This document shows, piece after piece, positions 1 to 7,940 of a DNA stretch of 64,000 nucleotides. The notes below the pieces were generated by a model that saw only the letters and a list, made by a program, of their open reading frames with translations, did not search any database and was not told the DNA's origin. This DNA is from SB25 sp050180705. GTDB lineage: Bacteria; Bacteroidota; Bacteroidia; Bacteroidales; Tenuifilaceae. The DNA lies in NCBI GenBank assembly GCA_050180705.1, contig JBFXDX010000002.1, positions 124,001-188,000 on the forward strand. The letters run 5' to 3'. The position numbers and the translations under genes were made by a program. Every line of letters begins with the position of its first letter. Position 1 is the first letter of the stretch.

Positions 1-2
1 CC

Positions 3-71
3 GCAAAAAACGCCATGAAAAGAGCTGCAAAGTTAGTAGAAATTGAAAAGAATGTTCCTCTTGTGTTGTAA
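3..71 (+). CDS. C-terminal end of an unidentified gene (cut by window edge)
   Basis: An open frame enters from the left edge and stops with TAA at 69-71. The last 22 residues are basic and helical-looking and end in KNVPLVL. It converges on ispH, whose stop lies 47 bases further on. The fragment is too short to identify; only the reading frame and stop are visible, and I assign no function. The other two frames close earlier (TGA at 15-18 and 43-46), which favours this one. Confidence 0.4.
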   Translation, partial: AKNAMKRAAKLVEIEKNVPLVL

Positions 72-118
72 AACTATAGATGTGGCGGAAATTAAATAAG
101 ATGATAATTCGGAAGTGC

Positions 119-1000
119 TTAATGATTATTGAGTTCGGAAATTCTTTTTGCAACATTTTCCATTAGCCATTGCGGTGTGGACGTTGCTCCTCCAATACCA
201 ACGTTCTCGATTCCGATAAACCAACTTGCATCTATTTCGTTGGGCGAGGAAACGAAGTAGGAGCGAGGATTGGCTTGCTTACAAGCATTGAAAAGCATTT
301 TACCGTTGGAACTTTTTATTCCGCTGACGAAGATTAGCACATCGTGTTTTGCGGCAAAATCGGCCAGTTCGTTTTTGCGGTTGGCAACTTGTCCGCATAT
401 TGTGTTGTTTACGTTTAATGGTATTGCTGAATTGACGAAAATCTCGCTCATTCGTTTTTTGATTTCTTCAACAATTTGAATGAAAACCTCTGGTTCTTTT
501 GTGGTTTGCGAGAATATGGTTATTGGGTTGGCAAAGTTTATTAGATCGAGATCGTTGGTTGTTTCAACAACAATGGCATTGCCGTTGGTTTGCCCTACAA
601 GACCGATAACCTCGGCATGTCCCTTTTTTCCGTAAATGATAACGGTACCGTTGAGTTGCTGCATGTTGAGCCATGCGTTGTGAACCCTTTGCTGAAGTTT
701 GAGAACAACAGGGCAGGTGGCATCTACCAATTCGATATTGTTTTGCTTAGCCAGTTCGTAGGTTGAAGGTGGCTCGCCATGAGCCCGGATGAGAACTTTT
801 TCCCCTTTTAGCTTACTTAATTGATTGTGCGATATAACCTTTAATCCGATATTCTGTAGCCGTTTAACCTCCTCCTCGTTGTGAACAATATCGCCTAAGC
901 AGTAAAGAGCTCCATTGCTGCCGATTTTATTTTCGGCAGTTTGAATCGCCTTTACAACTCCAAAGCAGAACCCAGAACGAGAATCAATGTCAATCTTCAT
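119..1000 (-). CDS. ispH: 4-hydroxy-3-methylbut-2-enyl diphosphate reductase
   Basis: IspH (LytB) carries out the last step of the MEP isoprenoid pathway in the cytoplasm, reducing HMBPP to IPP and DMAPP with a [4Fe-4S] cluster. The three cluster cysteines are visible: C12 in GFCFGV, C96 in VDATCPVV and C202 in NTICGQVANR. The substrate-site histidines H41 (IVHNEEEV) and H74 (RAHGEPP) and the HAEVIG motif near residue 128 are also present. At 293 aa the length is normal for short bacterial IspH, which lacks the S1 fusion seen in some Firmicutes. The ATG at 1000 starts directly at the conserved N-terminus. It is the last gene of a minus-strand run porQ-cmk-ispH, 45 bp after cmk. Confidence 0.96.
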   Translation of the reverse strand: MKIDIDSRSGFCFGVVKAIQTAENKIGSNGALYCLGDIVHNEEEVKRLQNIGLKVISHNQLSKLKGEKVLIRAHGEPPSTYELAKQNNIELVDATCPVVLKLQQRVHNAWLNMQQLNGTVIIYGKKGHAEVIGLVGQTNGNAIVVETTNDLDLINFANPITIFSQTTKEPEVFIQIVEEIKKRMSEIFVNSAIPLNVNNTICGQVANRKNELADFAAKHDVLIFVSGIKSSNGKMLFNACKQANPRSYFVSSPNEIDASWFIGIENVGIGGATSTPQWLMENVAKRISELNNH

Positions 1001-1045
1001 AGATCAGTTTCGGTTTATTTCACAACAAATAGATTCCGATAAAGT

Positions 1046-1735
1046 TTATCGAATTTTTTCGTTTACCATATTTTCGACCCATTTCATTTGCTCGTCAACG
1101 GTCATGTGGCTATTGTCGAGTATTATGGCATCATCGGCTTTGCGCAAAGGAGCAATGTCGCGGGTTTGGTCGAGATGATCGCGTTCACGAATATTTTCGA
1201 GAACTTCTTCCATGGTAATATCGATGCCTTTCTCGATTAGTTCCTTTAGCCTGCGTTCTGCTCGAATAATAGGATCGGCTGTCATGAATATTTTAAGTTC
1301 GGCATTCGGAAATACCACAGTGCCAATATCTCTGCCATCCATAACAATGCCCTTGTTTTCACCTAGTTTTCGCTGAAGTTCAACCATGCGCTCGCGAACT
1401 TCGGATATGGCTGCCACAATGCTAACCAGATTTGCGATTTCGGGCTTGCGAACTTCGTTTTCAACCACCTTGCCGTCGAGCGTAATTTCGTAGATGTTTT
1501 TTTCGGGGTTTAAGCTAAAGCCAACTTCTATATTTGAGAGTATTTCTTTGTATTTATTGGGATCTACCTTGCCTTTTTCGATGATGCCCTTTTGCGCGAA
1601 AGCCAAAGTTACGGCACGATACATTGCGCCACTATCGATGAAAAGGTAGTTTAACTTTTTTGCGATTTGCTTGGCGAATGTGCTTTTTCCGCACGATGAG
1701 AATCCATCAATTGCTATAATTATTTTCTTATCCAT
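1046..1735 (-). CDS. cmk: Cytidylate kinase
   Basis: CMP/dCMP kinase transfers phosphate from ATP to (d)CMP in pyrimidine nucleotide synthesis. The P-loop GFSSCGKS spans residues 11-18, followed by the CMP-binding region (FIDSGAMYRAVT, about 33-44) and MDGRDIGTVVFPNAELKIF near 131-149, with the LID arginines in RAERRLKE. The length of 229 aa is typical. The gene lies 64 bp downstream of porQ and 45 bp upstream of ispH on the same strand, so co-transcription is likely. A TACTTTTG box on the minus strand at 1756-1763 could be a promoter of its own, but I see no matching upstream element at normal spacing. Confidence 0.96.
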   Translation of the reverse strand: MDKKIIIAIDGFSSCGKSTFAKQIAKKLNYLFIDSGAMYRAVTLAFAQKGIIEKGKVDPNKYKEILSNIEVGFSLNPEKNIYEITLDGKVVENEVRKPEIANLVSIVAAISEVRERMVELQRKLGENKGIVMDGRDIGTVVFPNAELKIFMTADPIIRAERRLKELIEKGIDITMEEVLENIRERDHLDQTRDIAPLRKADDAIILDNSHMTVDEQMKWVENMVNEKIR

Positions 1736-1755
1736 TTATGCTGATTTTTGCCTTG

Positions 1756-1763
1756 CAAAAGTA
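1756..1763 (-). promoter_or_regulatory. Possible -7 box upstream of cmk
   Basis: Read on the minus strand this is TACTTTTG, a match to the Bacteroidota -7 element TAnnTTTG, 21 bases before the cmk start. The nearest upstream TTTG is about 26 bases away, longer than usual, so this is a weak call. Confidence 0.35.
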
Positions 1764-1799
1764 TCACAAAAGGATGATAAGTTAAAGCCCAAATTATAT

Positions 1800-2858
1800 T
1801 TAGTGTTTTTTAAAGAAGTTGTCGAGATCGGTTGTGATGGCAAAATGATTTGTGGCGCCAGCAAGGTGAAGTGTAGCTCGGCTATAGTTAATGTGGAATT
1901 TCGAAATTTTAATACCAATACCCCAGCTAAATCCTACTGTTGATACATTTTCTTTTATTTTAAGTTCGTTTCGACGTTGGTAGTTGTAGCCAAAACGGAG
2001 GTAGAAGTTACGGACAGGAATAAATTCAGCGCCGACTATAACGTGGCTCATAAACTCTCGTCCTATTCTTTTAGATAGGCTTGGAGAGCTGCTCTCGGTT
2101 TCATCAAATGCCGATTCTTCGGTAAACGTTTCGGGTTCGTAGTAGAGATCCATATTTTGAAGTTGTTGTAGGGTTACAACAAACCTAAATGGAGCGTGTG
2201 CAAGTTTCTTGCTGATTCCGGCAATAATCTCGAATGGTAAAGGTTCGTGGGTATCTGGCGTGTAGGTTTTAATCATTGCGCCAATATTCTTAAAAGTAAT
2301 TCCTGCGGAAAATAGTCCGTTCTTTGAACGATAATTTCCGGCTATGTCGGCGGCAATTCCCCACGATGTATATTTCTCGAGATGCGAATAAACAGGCTTG
2401 ATAGATATTCCAACGCTAAAGCAGGTGTCTATTGTTCTGGAGTAAGATAGACTAATGGCCATTTCCGAAGCGGTAAATGTTCCTAGTGTTGTGCCTGTTT
2501 CGTCGGCTCTGGTAAATGAACCGTATCCAATTCGTTGGCCACCAATGGCAAATGTTCCAATGTTTTTATAAACTCTTGCATAGGCAAATGTTCCGTACTG
2601 AATGCCTGCGTAGTATTTTACGTACGATAGTGTTAGGTTGTTGTGCATGCTGGAGTCCAGCAACGATGGGTTTTGGAATATGGTAGATAAATCGGATTCG
2701 TCGAGTGTGGCTAATTTGCCACCAAGAGCAGTGGCTCGAGCCGACGTTGGCAAACTTAAAAACTGGTACGTACCCTCGCCACTAACCTGAGCAAACAGCG
2801 TTTGTGTTGATAAAAGTAAAGTAAAGATTAGTGGTATATATTTTTTTAGCATTGCCAT
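1800..2858 (-). CDS. porQ: Type IX secretion system protein PorQ
   Basis: Outer-membrane beta-barrel of the PorQ family, a type IX secretion component of Bacteroidota; with PorZ it takes part in attaching cargo proteins to A-LPS at the cell surface. A signal peptide (residues 1-24, ending TLFAQ) is followed by the family signature GTYQFLSLPTSARATALGG and then alternating beta-strand sequence to the end (ITTDLDNFF). Length is 352 aa. The frame can be opened at a TTG at 2861, but the ATG at 2858 or the ATG at 2852 (MLKK) fits better. It heads the run porQ-cmk-ispH. The basis is the overall resemblance to PorQ sequences known to me. Confidence 0.85.
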   Translation of the reverse strand: MAMLKKYIPLIFTLLLSTQTLFAQVSGEGTYQFLSLPTSARATALGGKLATLDESDLSTIFQNPSLLDSSMHNNLTLSYVKYYAGIQYGTFAYARVYKNIGTFAIGGQRIGYGSFTRADETGTTLGTFTASEMAISLSYSRTIDTCFSVGISIKPVYSHLEKYTSWGIAADIAGNYRSKNGLFSAGITFKNIGAMIKTYTPDTHEPLPFEIIAGISKKLAHAPFRFVVTLQQLQNMDLYYEPETFTEESAFDETESSSPSLSKRIGREFMSHVIVGAEFIPVRNFYLRFGYNYQRRNELKIKENVSTVGFSWGIGIKISKFHINYSRATLHLAGATNHFAITTDLDNFFKKH

Positions 2859-2869
2859 CAAATTCGTTG

Positions 2870-2877
2870 CAAAGGTA
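2870..2877 (-). promoter_or_regulatory. -7 box of the porQ promoter
   Basis: Minus-strand TACCTTTG matches TAnnTTTG and lies 11 bases before the porQ ATG. No convincing TTG element sits 18-21 bases further upstream, so the call rests on the -7 box alone. Confidence 0.45.
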
Positions 2878-3020
2878 ATTATTTTGCTATAATCTTTAGT
2901 TAAACTGAAATATGTCGAAAATATTGTGTTATGAGAGTTGGGATATGTTCTGAAAGGTTGGCTGGATCTAACATCTCAAATGCATTTAGCAAAGATTAAG
3001 TATGAGTTTTTTTAAAAAAG

Positions 3021-3050
3021 TTGTGTCCAAATGGTTTATTTGTAAATTTG
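3021..3050 (+). promoter_or_regulatory. Promoter for the first lipid kinase gene
   Basis: TTG at 3021-3023 and TAAATTTG at 3043-3050, with 19 bases between, match the Bacteroidota primary sigma factor pattern. The predicted transcript start is near 3057. This rules out a translation start at the TTG at 3021 and points to the TTG at 3075. Confidence 0.7.
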
Positions 3051-3074
3051 CAGGCTCTTTTAAAATTAGGACAA

Positions 3075-3959
3075 TTGAATACAACTCTCGAAAAGGTATT
3101 ATTTATTGTAAATCCAATATCTGGTACTGGGCATAGAGGTGATTTTACTAAAAACGTTAGTTTGAAGCTAGATCCTCTCCAGTTTGTACCTCATGTCGAG
3201 TTTACGAAGTGTCCGGGCGATGCAAGTTCTATTGCCCGAAAAGCCGTAGCAGATGGAATACGTTGGGTTGTTGCTGTTGGAGGTGATGGTACCGTGAATG
3301 AGGTGGCTAGAGAATTAGTCAATACTCCTGCGGCTTTAGGGATTATACCTCGTGGTTCTGGAAATGGCATGGCTCGTCATTTGGGTATTCCTATCAATGT
3401 AAATAAGGCAATTAATGTGTTGAATCATGGCCGGATTGCATTGGTTGACTACGGAACCTTGAATGATATTCCTTTCTTTTGCACGGCAGGTATTGGTTTT
3501 GATGCTTATGTTGGAGATAAGTTTTCTAGAATAGGAGGGCGAGGATTCTCAAACTATATTAAGACAACAATTGTTGAGTACATAAATTATAGACCTACCT
3601 TATATAAAATTTGGGTAAATAACGAGTATATCGAGAAAGAGGCTTTTCTGATAACAATTGCAAATGCATCGCAGTGGGGAAATAATGCTTTTATTGCTCC
3701 AGAGGCCGATATGCAGGATGGATTGTTGAATGTTACAATTATTTCTCCTTTTCCAAAACTTTTAGCTCCGACAATTGGAATACGGCTCTTTAGCAAGAAA
3801 ATTGATAGTTGCCGTTATGTGGAGAGTTTTAAGGTTAAGGAAATTGTGATAGAAAGGCCAATTAGCGATTGTGTCCATTTTGATGGAGAACCTTCTGTAA
3901 TGGGGGATAAACTTCATGCAAAAATTTGTCCGCAAGCCCTTAAAGTTTTTGTACCCTAA
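3075..3959 (+). CDS. Diacylglycerol kinase-type lipid kinase (YegS/BmrU-like)
   Basis: Soluble lipid kinase of the DAGK catalytic family, which phosphorylates diacylglycerol or a related lipid with ATP. Numbering from the chosen start gives the phosphate-binding loop GGDGTVNE at 69-76, the second motif GSGNGMARHLG at 94-104, the middle motif GIGFDA and a C-terminal beta-sandwich ending HFDGEPSVMGDKLHAKICPQ. Length is 294 aa. No ATG is available. The frame opens at TTG 3021, but that codon is the upstream element of a good promoter, so I choose TTG at 3075, preceded by AGGA at 3068-3071 (spacing is short). It converges on a paralogue; the two stop codons are separated by one base. Confidence 0.85.
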   Translation: MNTTLEKVLFIVNPISGTGHRGDFTKNVSLKLDPLQFVPHVEFTKCPGDASSIARKAVADGIRWVVAVGGDGTVNEVARELVNTPAALGIIPRGSGNGMARHLGIPINVNKAINVLNHGRIALVDYGTLNDIPFFCTAGIGFDAYVGDKFSRIGGRGFSNYIKTTIVEYINYRPTLYKIWVNNEYIEKEAFLITIANASQWGNNAFIAPEADMQDGLLNVTIISPFPKLLAPTIGIRLFSKKIDSCRYVESFKVKEIVIERPISDCVHFDGEPSVMGDKLHAKICPQALKVFVP

Positions 3960-3960
3960 G

Positions 3961-4920
3961 TTACTCTTGTGCTGTTTTTGTCTGGATCAAAAACTCTTCG
4001 CCTACTACTACGGTAATTGCCTCGGGAAGAATTGTGAAACGGAATGGTGATTCGCCTAGCGATTCGCCATCGGCCTCAAGCATGATTACTGGGTCGCTGG
4101 TAATCTCAATGACGGAGCCTCTGTAGTTTGATATTTTGGGGTGTGCAAGGATTGTCCCATTGTATAATCTGTGAATATTCTTTATTACCCCCAGTTTGTC
4201 GATTTTGCGAATTAAGGTTATGTCGTAAAGTCCATCGTTTAGAATAGCGTTAGGCGCTTGCATCATTCCTGCACCATTGTATTTGCCAATGCCAAGTGTT
4301 AGGCTAAATACTCTTTCCTGAATCGAACTTCCATCAATGGTTACATCGATTTTAGTAGTGCGATACCAGATAAGAGCTTTGAGTAGACTTATCAGGTAGA
4401 GTATGGTACCTCGTTTCCCTAGATCTTTTAGTCGGTTTGTTCTTCTGGCCACTTCGGCATCGAAACCAATTCCTGCTGCATTGGCAAAGTACCTAGAATG
4501 ATTTATCATGGCCTCCCAGTATTCAACCTTTCCAACATCTTGCTTGAAAGTGTGCTCAGATTTGATAGCCTTGATGCAATCCTCGTATCCACTGGGAATT
4601 TTGTATGTGCGAAACCAGTCATTCCCGGTACCAACTGCAATAACACCAATTGTGATTTGATCTGGTGAAAGTCGTTTTTGTATGAAAATTCCGTTTAAAA
4701 CTTCGTTTAGAGTACCATCTCCTCCTAGGGCAACTATTTTAGTATAGCCGTTGTTAATAGCTTTGACCGTTATTTCTACAGCATGATGTTTAAACTCGGT
4801 AAATGCAACCTTATAGTCAACATCATACTTGGCCAACAATCTTTCGATTGCAGGCCAGTCTTTTTTACCCTTGCCACCACCAGCACGCGGGTTTGCAATG
4901 ATGAACCAGTTCTTGTTCAA
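3961..4920 (-). CDS. Diacylglycerol kinase-type lipid kinase (YegS/BmrU-like), second copy
   Basis: A second, diverged member of the DAGK catalytic family, 319 aa. It has the N-terminal NPRAGGGKGKK, the nucleotide loop GGDGTLNE at 66-73, GTGNDWFR at 97-104, AAGIGFDAEVARR in the middle, and the C-terminal EADGESLG. The two kinases differ throughout (GTGNDW here, GSGNGM in the other), so they are old paralogues, not a recent duplication, and may act on different lipids. It starts at an ATG that leads straight into the fold. It is tail-to-tail with the other kinase gene with no room for a terminator between them. Confidence 0.87.
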   Translation of the reverse strand: MNKNWFIIANPRAGGGKGKKDWPAIERLLAKYDVDYKVAFTEFKHHAVEITVKAINNGYTKIVALGGDGTLNEVLNGIFIQKRLSPDQITIGVIAVGTGNDWFRTYKIPSGYEDCIKAIKSEHTFKQDVGKVEYWEAMINHSRYFANAAGIGFDAEVARRTNRLKDLGKRGTILYLISLLKALIWYRTTKIDVTIDGSSIQERVFSLTLGIGKYNGAGMMQAPNAILNDGLYDITLIRKIDKLGVIKNIHRLYNGTILAHPKISNYRGSVIEITSDPVIMLEADGESLGESPFRFTILPEAITVVVGEEFLIQTKTAQE

Positions 4921-4954
4921 TGATTTAAAATTTTTTGCATCGAAATTCAGGGTG

Positions 4955-4962
4955 CAAATATA
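4955..4962 (-). promoter_or_regulatory. -7 box of the second lipid kinase gene
   Basis: Minus-strand TATATTTG matches TAnnTTTG, 34 bases before the ATG at 4920. No clear TTG element is seen at the usual distance. Confidence 0.45.
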
Positions 4963-5000
4963 ATATATTGAATGAATTAGTTGTTCTGGTTGTTTTTCCC

Positions 5001-5032
5001 TTGAGATTATTTCAAAAGATTTTCTATTTTTG
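5001..5032 (+). promoter_or_regulatory. Promoter of the parA-parB operon
   Basis: TTG at 5001-5003 and TATTTTTG at 5025-5032 with 21 bases between. The leader to the parA ATG at 5170 would be about 130 bases. I saw no recognisable riboswitch or parS site in it. Confidence 0.6.
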
Positions 5033-5169
5033 CAAATGTTGCTGGCTTTGAGTATTTGTTAATAACTTGTTAGTAACACACCAATTTTTGTTCATATTCA
5101 ACCCATTTCGAACTTTGATTGGTAACTTAATGATATGTATTTTTGAGCCCTGTTTTAAAAACTTTGGAA

Positions 5170-5973
5170 ATGGCAAAAGTAATCGCATTAGCAAATCAAA
5201 AAGGCGGAGTAGGAAAGACTACTACAGCCATCAACCTTGCAGCAAGTTTAGCGGTTTTGGAAAAAAGAGTTTTGTTGATTGATGCAGATCCACAGGCAAA
5301 CGCAACGTCTGGAACTGGTTTCGATCTTCGAAACATAAAGACCAGTATTTACGAATGTATGGTTGACGAGGTTAATCCAAGCGATATAATCCTTAATAGT
5401 GAAATAAAGGGATTGGATTTGATTCCTTCGCATATCGACCTTGTTGGTGCTGAAATAGAGATGCTCAACTTGCCAAATCGAGAGAAAATTCTAAAGGGAG
5501 TTATTGAAAAGATTCGAGATAATTATGATTTTATTTTGATTGACTGTTCTCCATCTCTTGGTTTAATAACCGTTAATGCGCTTAGTGCTGCCGATTCTGT
5601 TATTATTCCGGTTCAGTGTGAGTATTTTGCGCTTGAAGGACTTGGGAAACTTCTAAACACAATCAAAATAATTCAGACTCGTCTTAATCCCGAATTGCAG
5701 ATTGAAGGGTTTTTGTTGACCATGTATGATGCTCGTTTGCGTTTGTCGAATCAGGTTGTTGAGGAGGTTAAGAAGCACTTCCAGCAAATGGTTTTCGAAA
5801 CCATTATTCAACGTAACATTAAGTTGAGCGAAGCTCCAAGTTACGGAAAACCAGTTATTCTATACGATGCAGCTTCAACTGGTTCGGCCAATTATGTCAA
5901 CTTGGCTCGTGAATTGTTGCAAAAGAATAATATGACAAATATTGATAATGGACAAAAAGTAGTAGAATCGTAA
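5170..5973 (+). CDS. parA: Chromosome-partitioning ATPase ParA (Soj)
   Basis: ParA/Soj ATPase works with ParB and parS in origin segregation. Residues 1-18 hold the family start and the deviant Walker A box KGGVGKTT at 11-18 with its signature lysine; LLIDADPQANATSG (about 35-48) is the switch I/Walker A' region, and FILIDCSPSLGL is the Walker B. Length from the ATG at 5170 is 267 aa, normal for chromosomal ParA. The frame extends nine codons upstream to a TTG, but the conserved N-terminus begins at this ATG. parB follows after 23 bases. The operon continues into a DUF5683 gene and mltD, an arrangement common in Bacteroidota. Confidence 0.95.
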   Translation: MAKVIALANQKGGVGKTTTAINLAASLAVLEKRVLLIDADPQANATSGTGFDLRNIKTSIYECMVDEVNPSDIILNSEIKGLDLIPSHIDLVGAEIEMLNLPNREKILKGVIEKIRDNYDFILIDCSPSLGLITVNALSAADSVIIPVQCEYFALEGLGKLLNTIKIIQTRLNPELQIEGFLLTMYDARLRLSNQVVEEVKKHFQQMVFETIIQRNIKLSEAPSYGKPVILYDAASTGSANYVNLARELLQKNNMTNIDNGQKVVES

Positions 5974-5996
5974 ATGTATAGGTAGGAGAATTAGTT

Positions 5997-6902
5997 ATGT
6001 CAAAAAAAATGGCTTTAGGTCGGGGTTTAGGAGCACTTATTGAGGATGCTGCCATTGATTCTACCAAAAATAGCACAGAGGAAGTAGTTAAGCATGTTGT
6101 AACGGAATTGGTTAATGAGATTGAAGTCGATAAAATAGATTTAAATCCATATCAGCCTCGTACACATTTCAACGAGGAAGCTTTAAAGGAGTTATCTGAA
6201 TCAATACAGAAGTTAGGCGTTATTCAGCCAATTACTGTGCGTGCGCTAGATGGTAGATATCAACTTATATCAGGTGAGCGTCGTTTGAGGGCTGTTAAAC
6301 TTGCTGGATTAAAGACAATTCCTGCGTTTACAAGAACAACCGATGATCAAGGAATGCTTGAGATGGCCTTGGTTGAAAATATTCAACGCGAGGATCTCAA
6401 TGCTATTGAGGTTGCCATTAGTTATCAGCGTTTGATTGAAGAGTGCGCATTAACTCAAGAAACGTTGGCCGATAGGGTTGGTAAAAAACGAGCAACTGTA
6501 ACAAATTATCTTCGATTATTGAAACTGCCCGCTGAGATTCAGGTTGGAATTAGCGAGTTCAAGATATCGATGGGACACGCAAGGGCTTTGGTTAATGTCG
6601 ATGATCTAGATCTTCAGTTAAGTATTTATAGCAAAATTATTGAGGAAGATCTTTCGGTGCGTAAGGTTGAAGAACTTGTGCGTGATTCGCAAAATCATAA
6701 AGGTGCTAAAGAATCAAAGCCAAAGAGTAATGCTAATCTAGGTGAATCTGAAATTGTTCTCCGTGAGCATTTGACCAATAAACTAGGGTTGAGAGCCGAT
6801 GTTAAGCCCGGAGGAAAAGGCGATGGTAAGATTGTGATCTCCTACAATAATTCTGAAGAATTAGACGTTATTCTGGAGAAGTTTATAAAGATTGAGGAGT
6901 AG
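5997..6902 (+). CDS. parB: Chromosome-partitioning protein ParB (Spo0J)
   Basis: ParB is the CTP-dependent clamp that loads at parS and spreads on DNA. The N-terminal LGRGLGALI (7-15) contacts ParA. The CTP-binding ParB/Srx domain includes NPYQPR (50-55) and GERRLRA (93-99), followed by ENIQREDLN (127-135). A helix-turn-helix for parS lies near 153-175 (TQETLADRVGKKRATVTNYL), and the C-terminal dimerisation segment ends KIVISYNNSEELDVILEKF. Length is 301 aa. The ATG at 5997 has the purine-rich stretch GGTAGGAG upstream. By eye I found no full parS palindrome in the window. Confidence 0.96.
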   Translation: MSKKMALGRGLGALIEDAAIDSTKNSTEEVVKHVVTELVNEIEVDKIDLNPYQPRTHFNEEALKELSESIQKLGVIQPITVRALDGRYQLISGERRLRAVKLAGLKTIPAFTRTTDDQGMLEMALVENIQREDLNAIEVAISYQRLIEECALTQETLADRVGKKRATVTNYLRLLKLPAEIQVGISEFKISMGHARALVNVDDLDLQLSIYSKIIEEDLSVRKVEELVRDSQNHKGAKESKPKSNANLGESEIVLREHLTNKLGLRADVKPGGKGDGKIVISYNNSEELDVILEKFIKIEE

Positions 6903-6934
6903 TTTTTTTATCCCCCAGCAAATAGCCTTAAGGA

Positions 6935-7849
6935 TTGAAAACAATTGCTATTATAACTAAGTTAGGCCGACGAATTCTTGCAGGAAAGTCGGCCATTCTG
7001 ATTTTATTATTTTTGTTGATTTCGGTTGGTGTATATTCTCAGGATAAAGACACTAAGAAAACCCCTCCGAAAGACTTTACTGCCCGAGTTTGGCTTGGAT
7101 CGCAGGTGCTTCCGGGGTATGGACAAATAGTGAACAGGGATTACAAGAAATTGCCTGTTTTCTATGGTGGTATGGGGAGTATGCTGTATCTAGGAATTAA
7201 TGCCAATAAGAGTTATTTGCATCACCTTTATGCATACAATTTGGCTTCTTCATTATCACCAGATAAAGAGCGTTTGAAAATTAAAATGGTAGAGCATCGC
7301 CAAAGGCGAAATTTATATTTTGTTGCAGCAGGTGCTTTTTACATGGCAAGCGTGGTGGATGCCTTAAACGTATATAACAAAGGAAAGCATTCGCCGGTTA
7401 ATGCAACAATCTTTTCGACATTGATTCCTGGTTTGGGACAAGCATACAACAAAAAGTATTGGAAAATTCCAGTTATCTATGGAGGATTGTCAACTTTCTA
7501 TTTTATTGCAAGCTGGAATAATAGAGGGTACAAGCGTTTCAAAACTGCTCTTAAGTATAATATAGATGATGATCCTAATACTATTGATGAGTTTAATGGT
7601 CAGCGAACAGATACGGAGTTGCGTTACTATATGAATTCATATAGACGTAACCGAGATTTGTGTATTCTTGGGTTTACGGTTGTTTATGTCCTAAACATCT
7701 TAGATGCAAACGTAGATGCCCATCTATATGATTGGAATGTTGACGATAACCTCAGCTTTAGAGTAGAACCAACTGTTGTAAATTCAGAGGTGGCTTTAAC
7801 TGGTTCTAGTGCCCCAGTATTTGGTTTATCCTGTCAACTTACCTTTTAA
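6935..7849 (+). CDS. DUF5683 membrane protein
   Basis: Member of the DUF5683 family found next to parB in Bacteroidota; its function is not known to me. An N-terminal hydrophobic stretch (about residues 19-33) ending in VYSQ reads as a signal or anchor. Two similar halves follow: WLGSQVLPGYGQIVNRDYKKLPVFYG near 54-79 and a matching STLIPGLGQAYNKKYWKIPVIYG near 162-184, each followed by hydrophobic helices. The repeat of PG.GQ..N..Y.K.PV.YG is plain in the sequence. No ATG is available; TTG at 6935 is the best upstream start, but its purine tract touches the codon, so the start is uncertain. It lies 32 bp after parB. Confidence 0.8.
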   Translation: MKTIAIITKLGRRILAGKSAILILLFLLISVGVYSQDKDTKKTPPKDFTARVWLGSQVLPGYGQIVNRDYKKLPVFYGGMGSMLYLGINANKSYLHHLYAYNLASSLSPDKERLKIKMVEHRQRRNLYFVAAGAFYMASVVDALNVYNKGKHSPVNATIFSTLIPGLGQAYNKKYWKIPVIYGGLSTFYFIASWNNRGYKRFKTALKYNIDDDPNTIDEFNGQRTDTELRYYMNSYRRNRDLCILGFTVVYVLNILDANVDAHLYDWNVDDNLSFRVEPTVVNSEVALTGSSAPVFGLSCQLTF

Positions 7850-7896
7850 TTAACATTATAATCTTGTAATTTTTATTATAGTTGCAACAAGCTTAC

Positions 7897-7904
7897 TATA
7901 TTTG
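7897..7904 (+). promoter_or_regulatory. Possible -7 box before mltD
   Basis: TATATTTG matches TAnnTTTG, 36 bases before the mltD ATG. No TTG at the normal distance; it may be an internal promoter of the parAB operon. Confidence 0.35.
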
Positions 7905-7940
7905 TTGTTGGATAGTTTATATACCCATAAATATTAACCT

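Noticed and set aside
5033..6996. parS sites near parAB
   Set aside because: I looked for the canonical palindrome around GTTTCACGTGAAAC and found no convincing match by eye; the only CACGTG core noticed in the window (near 14026) lacks the flanks.
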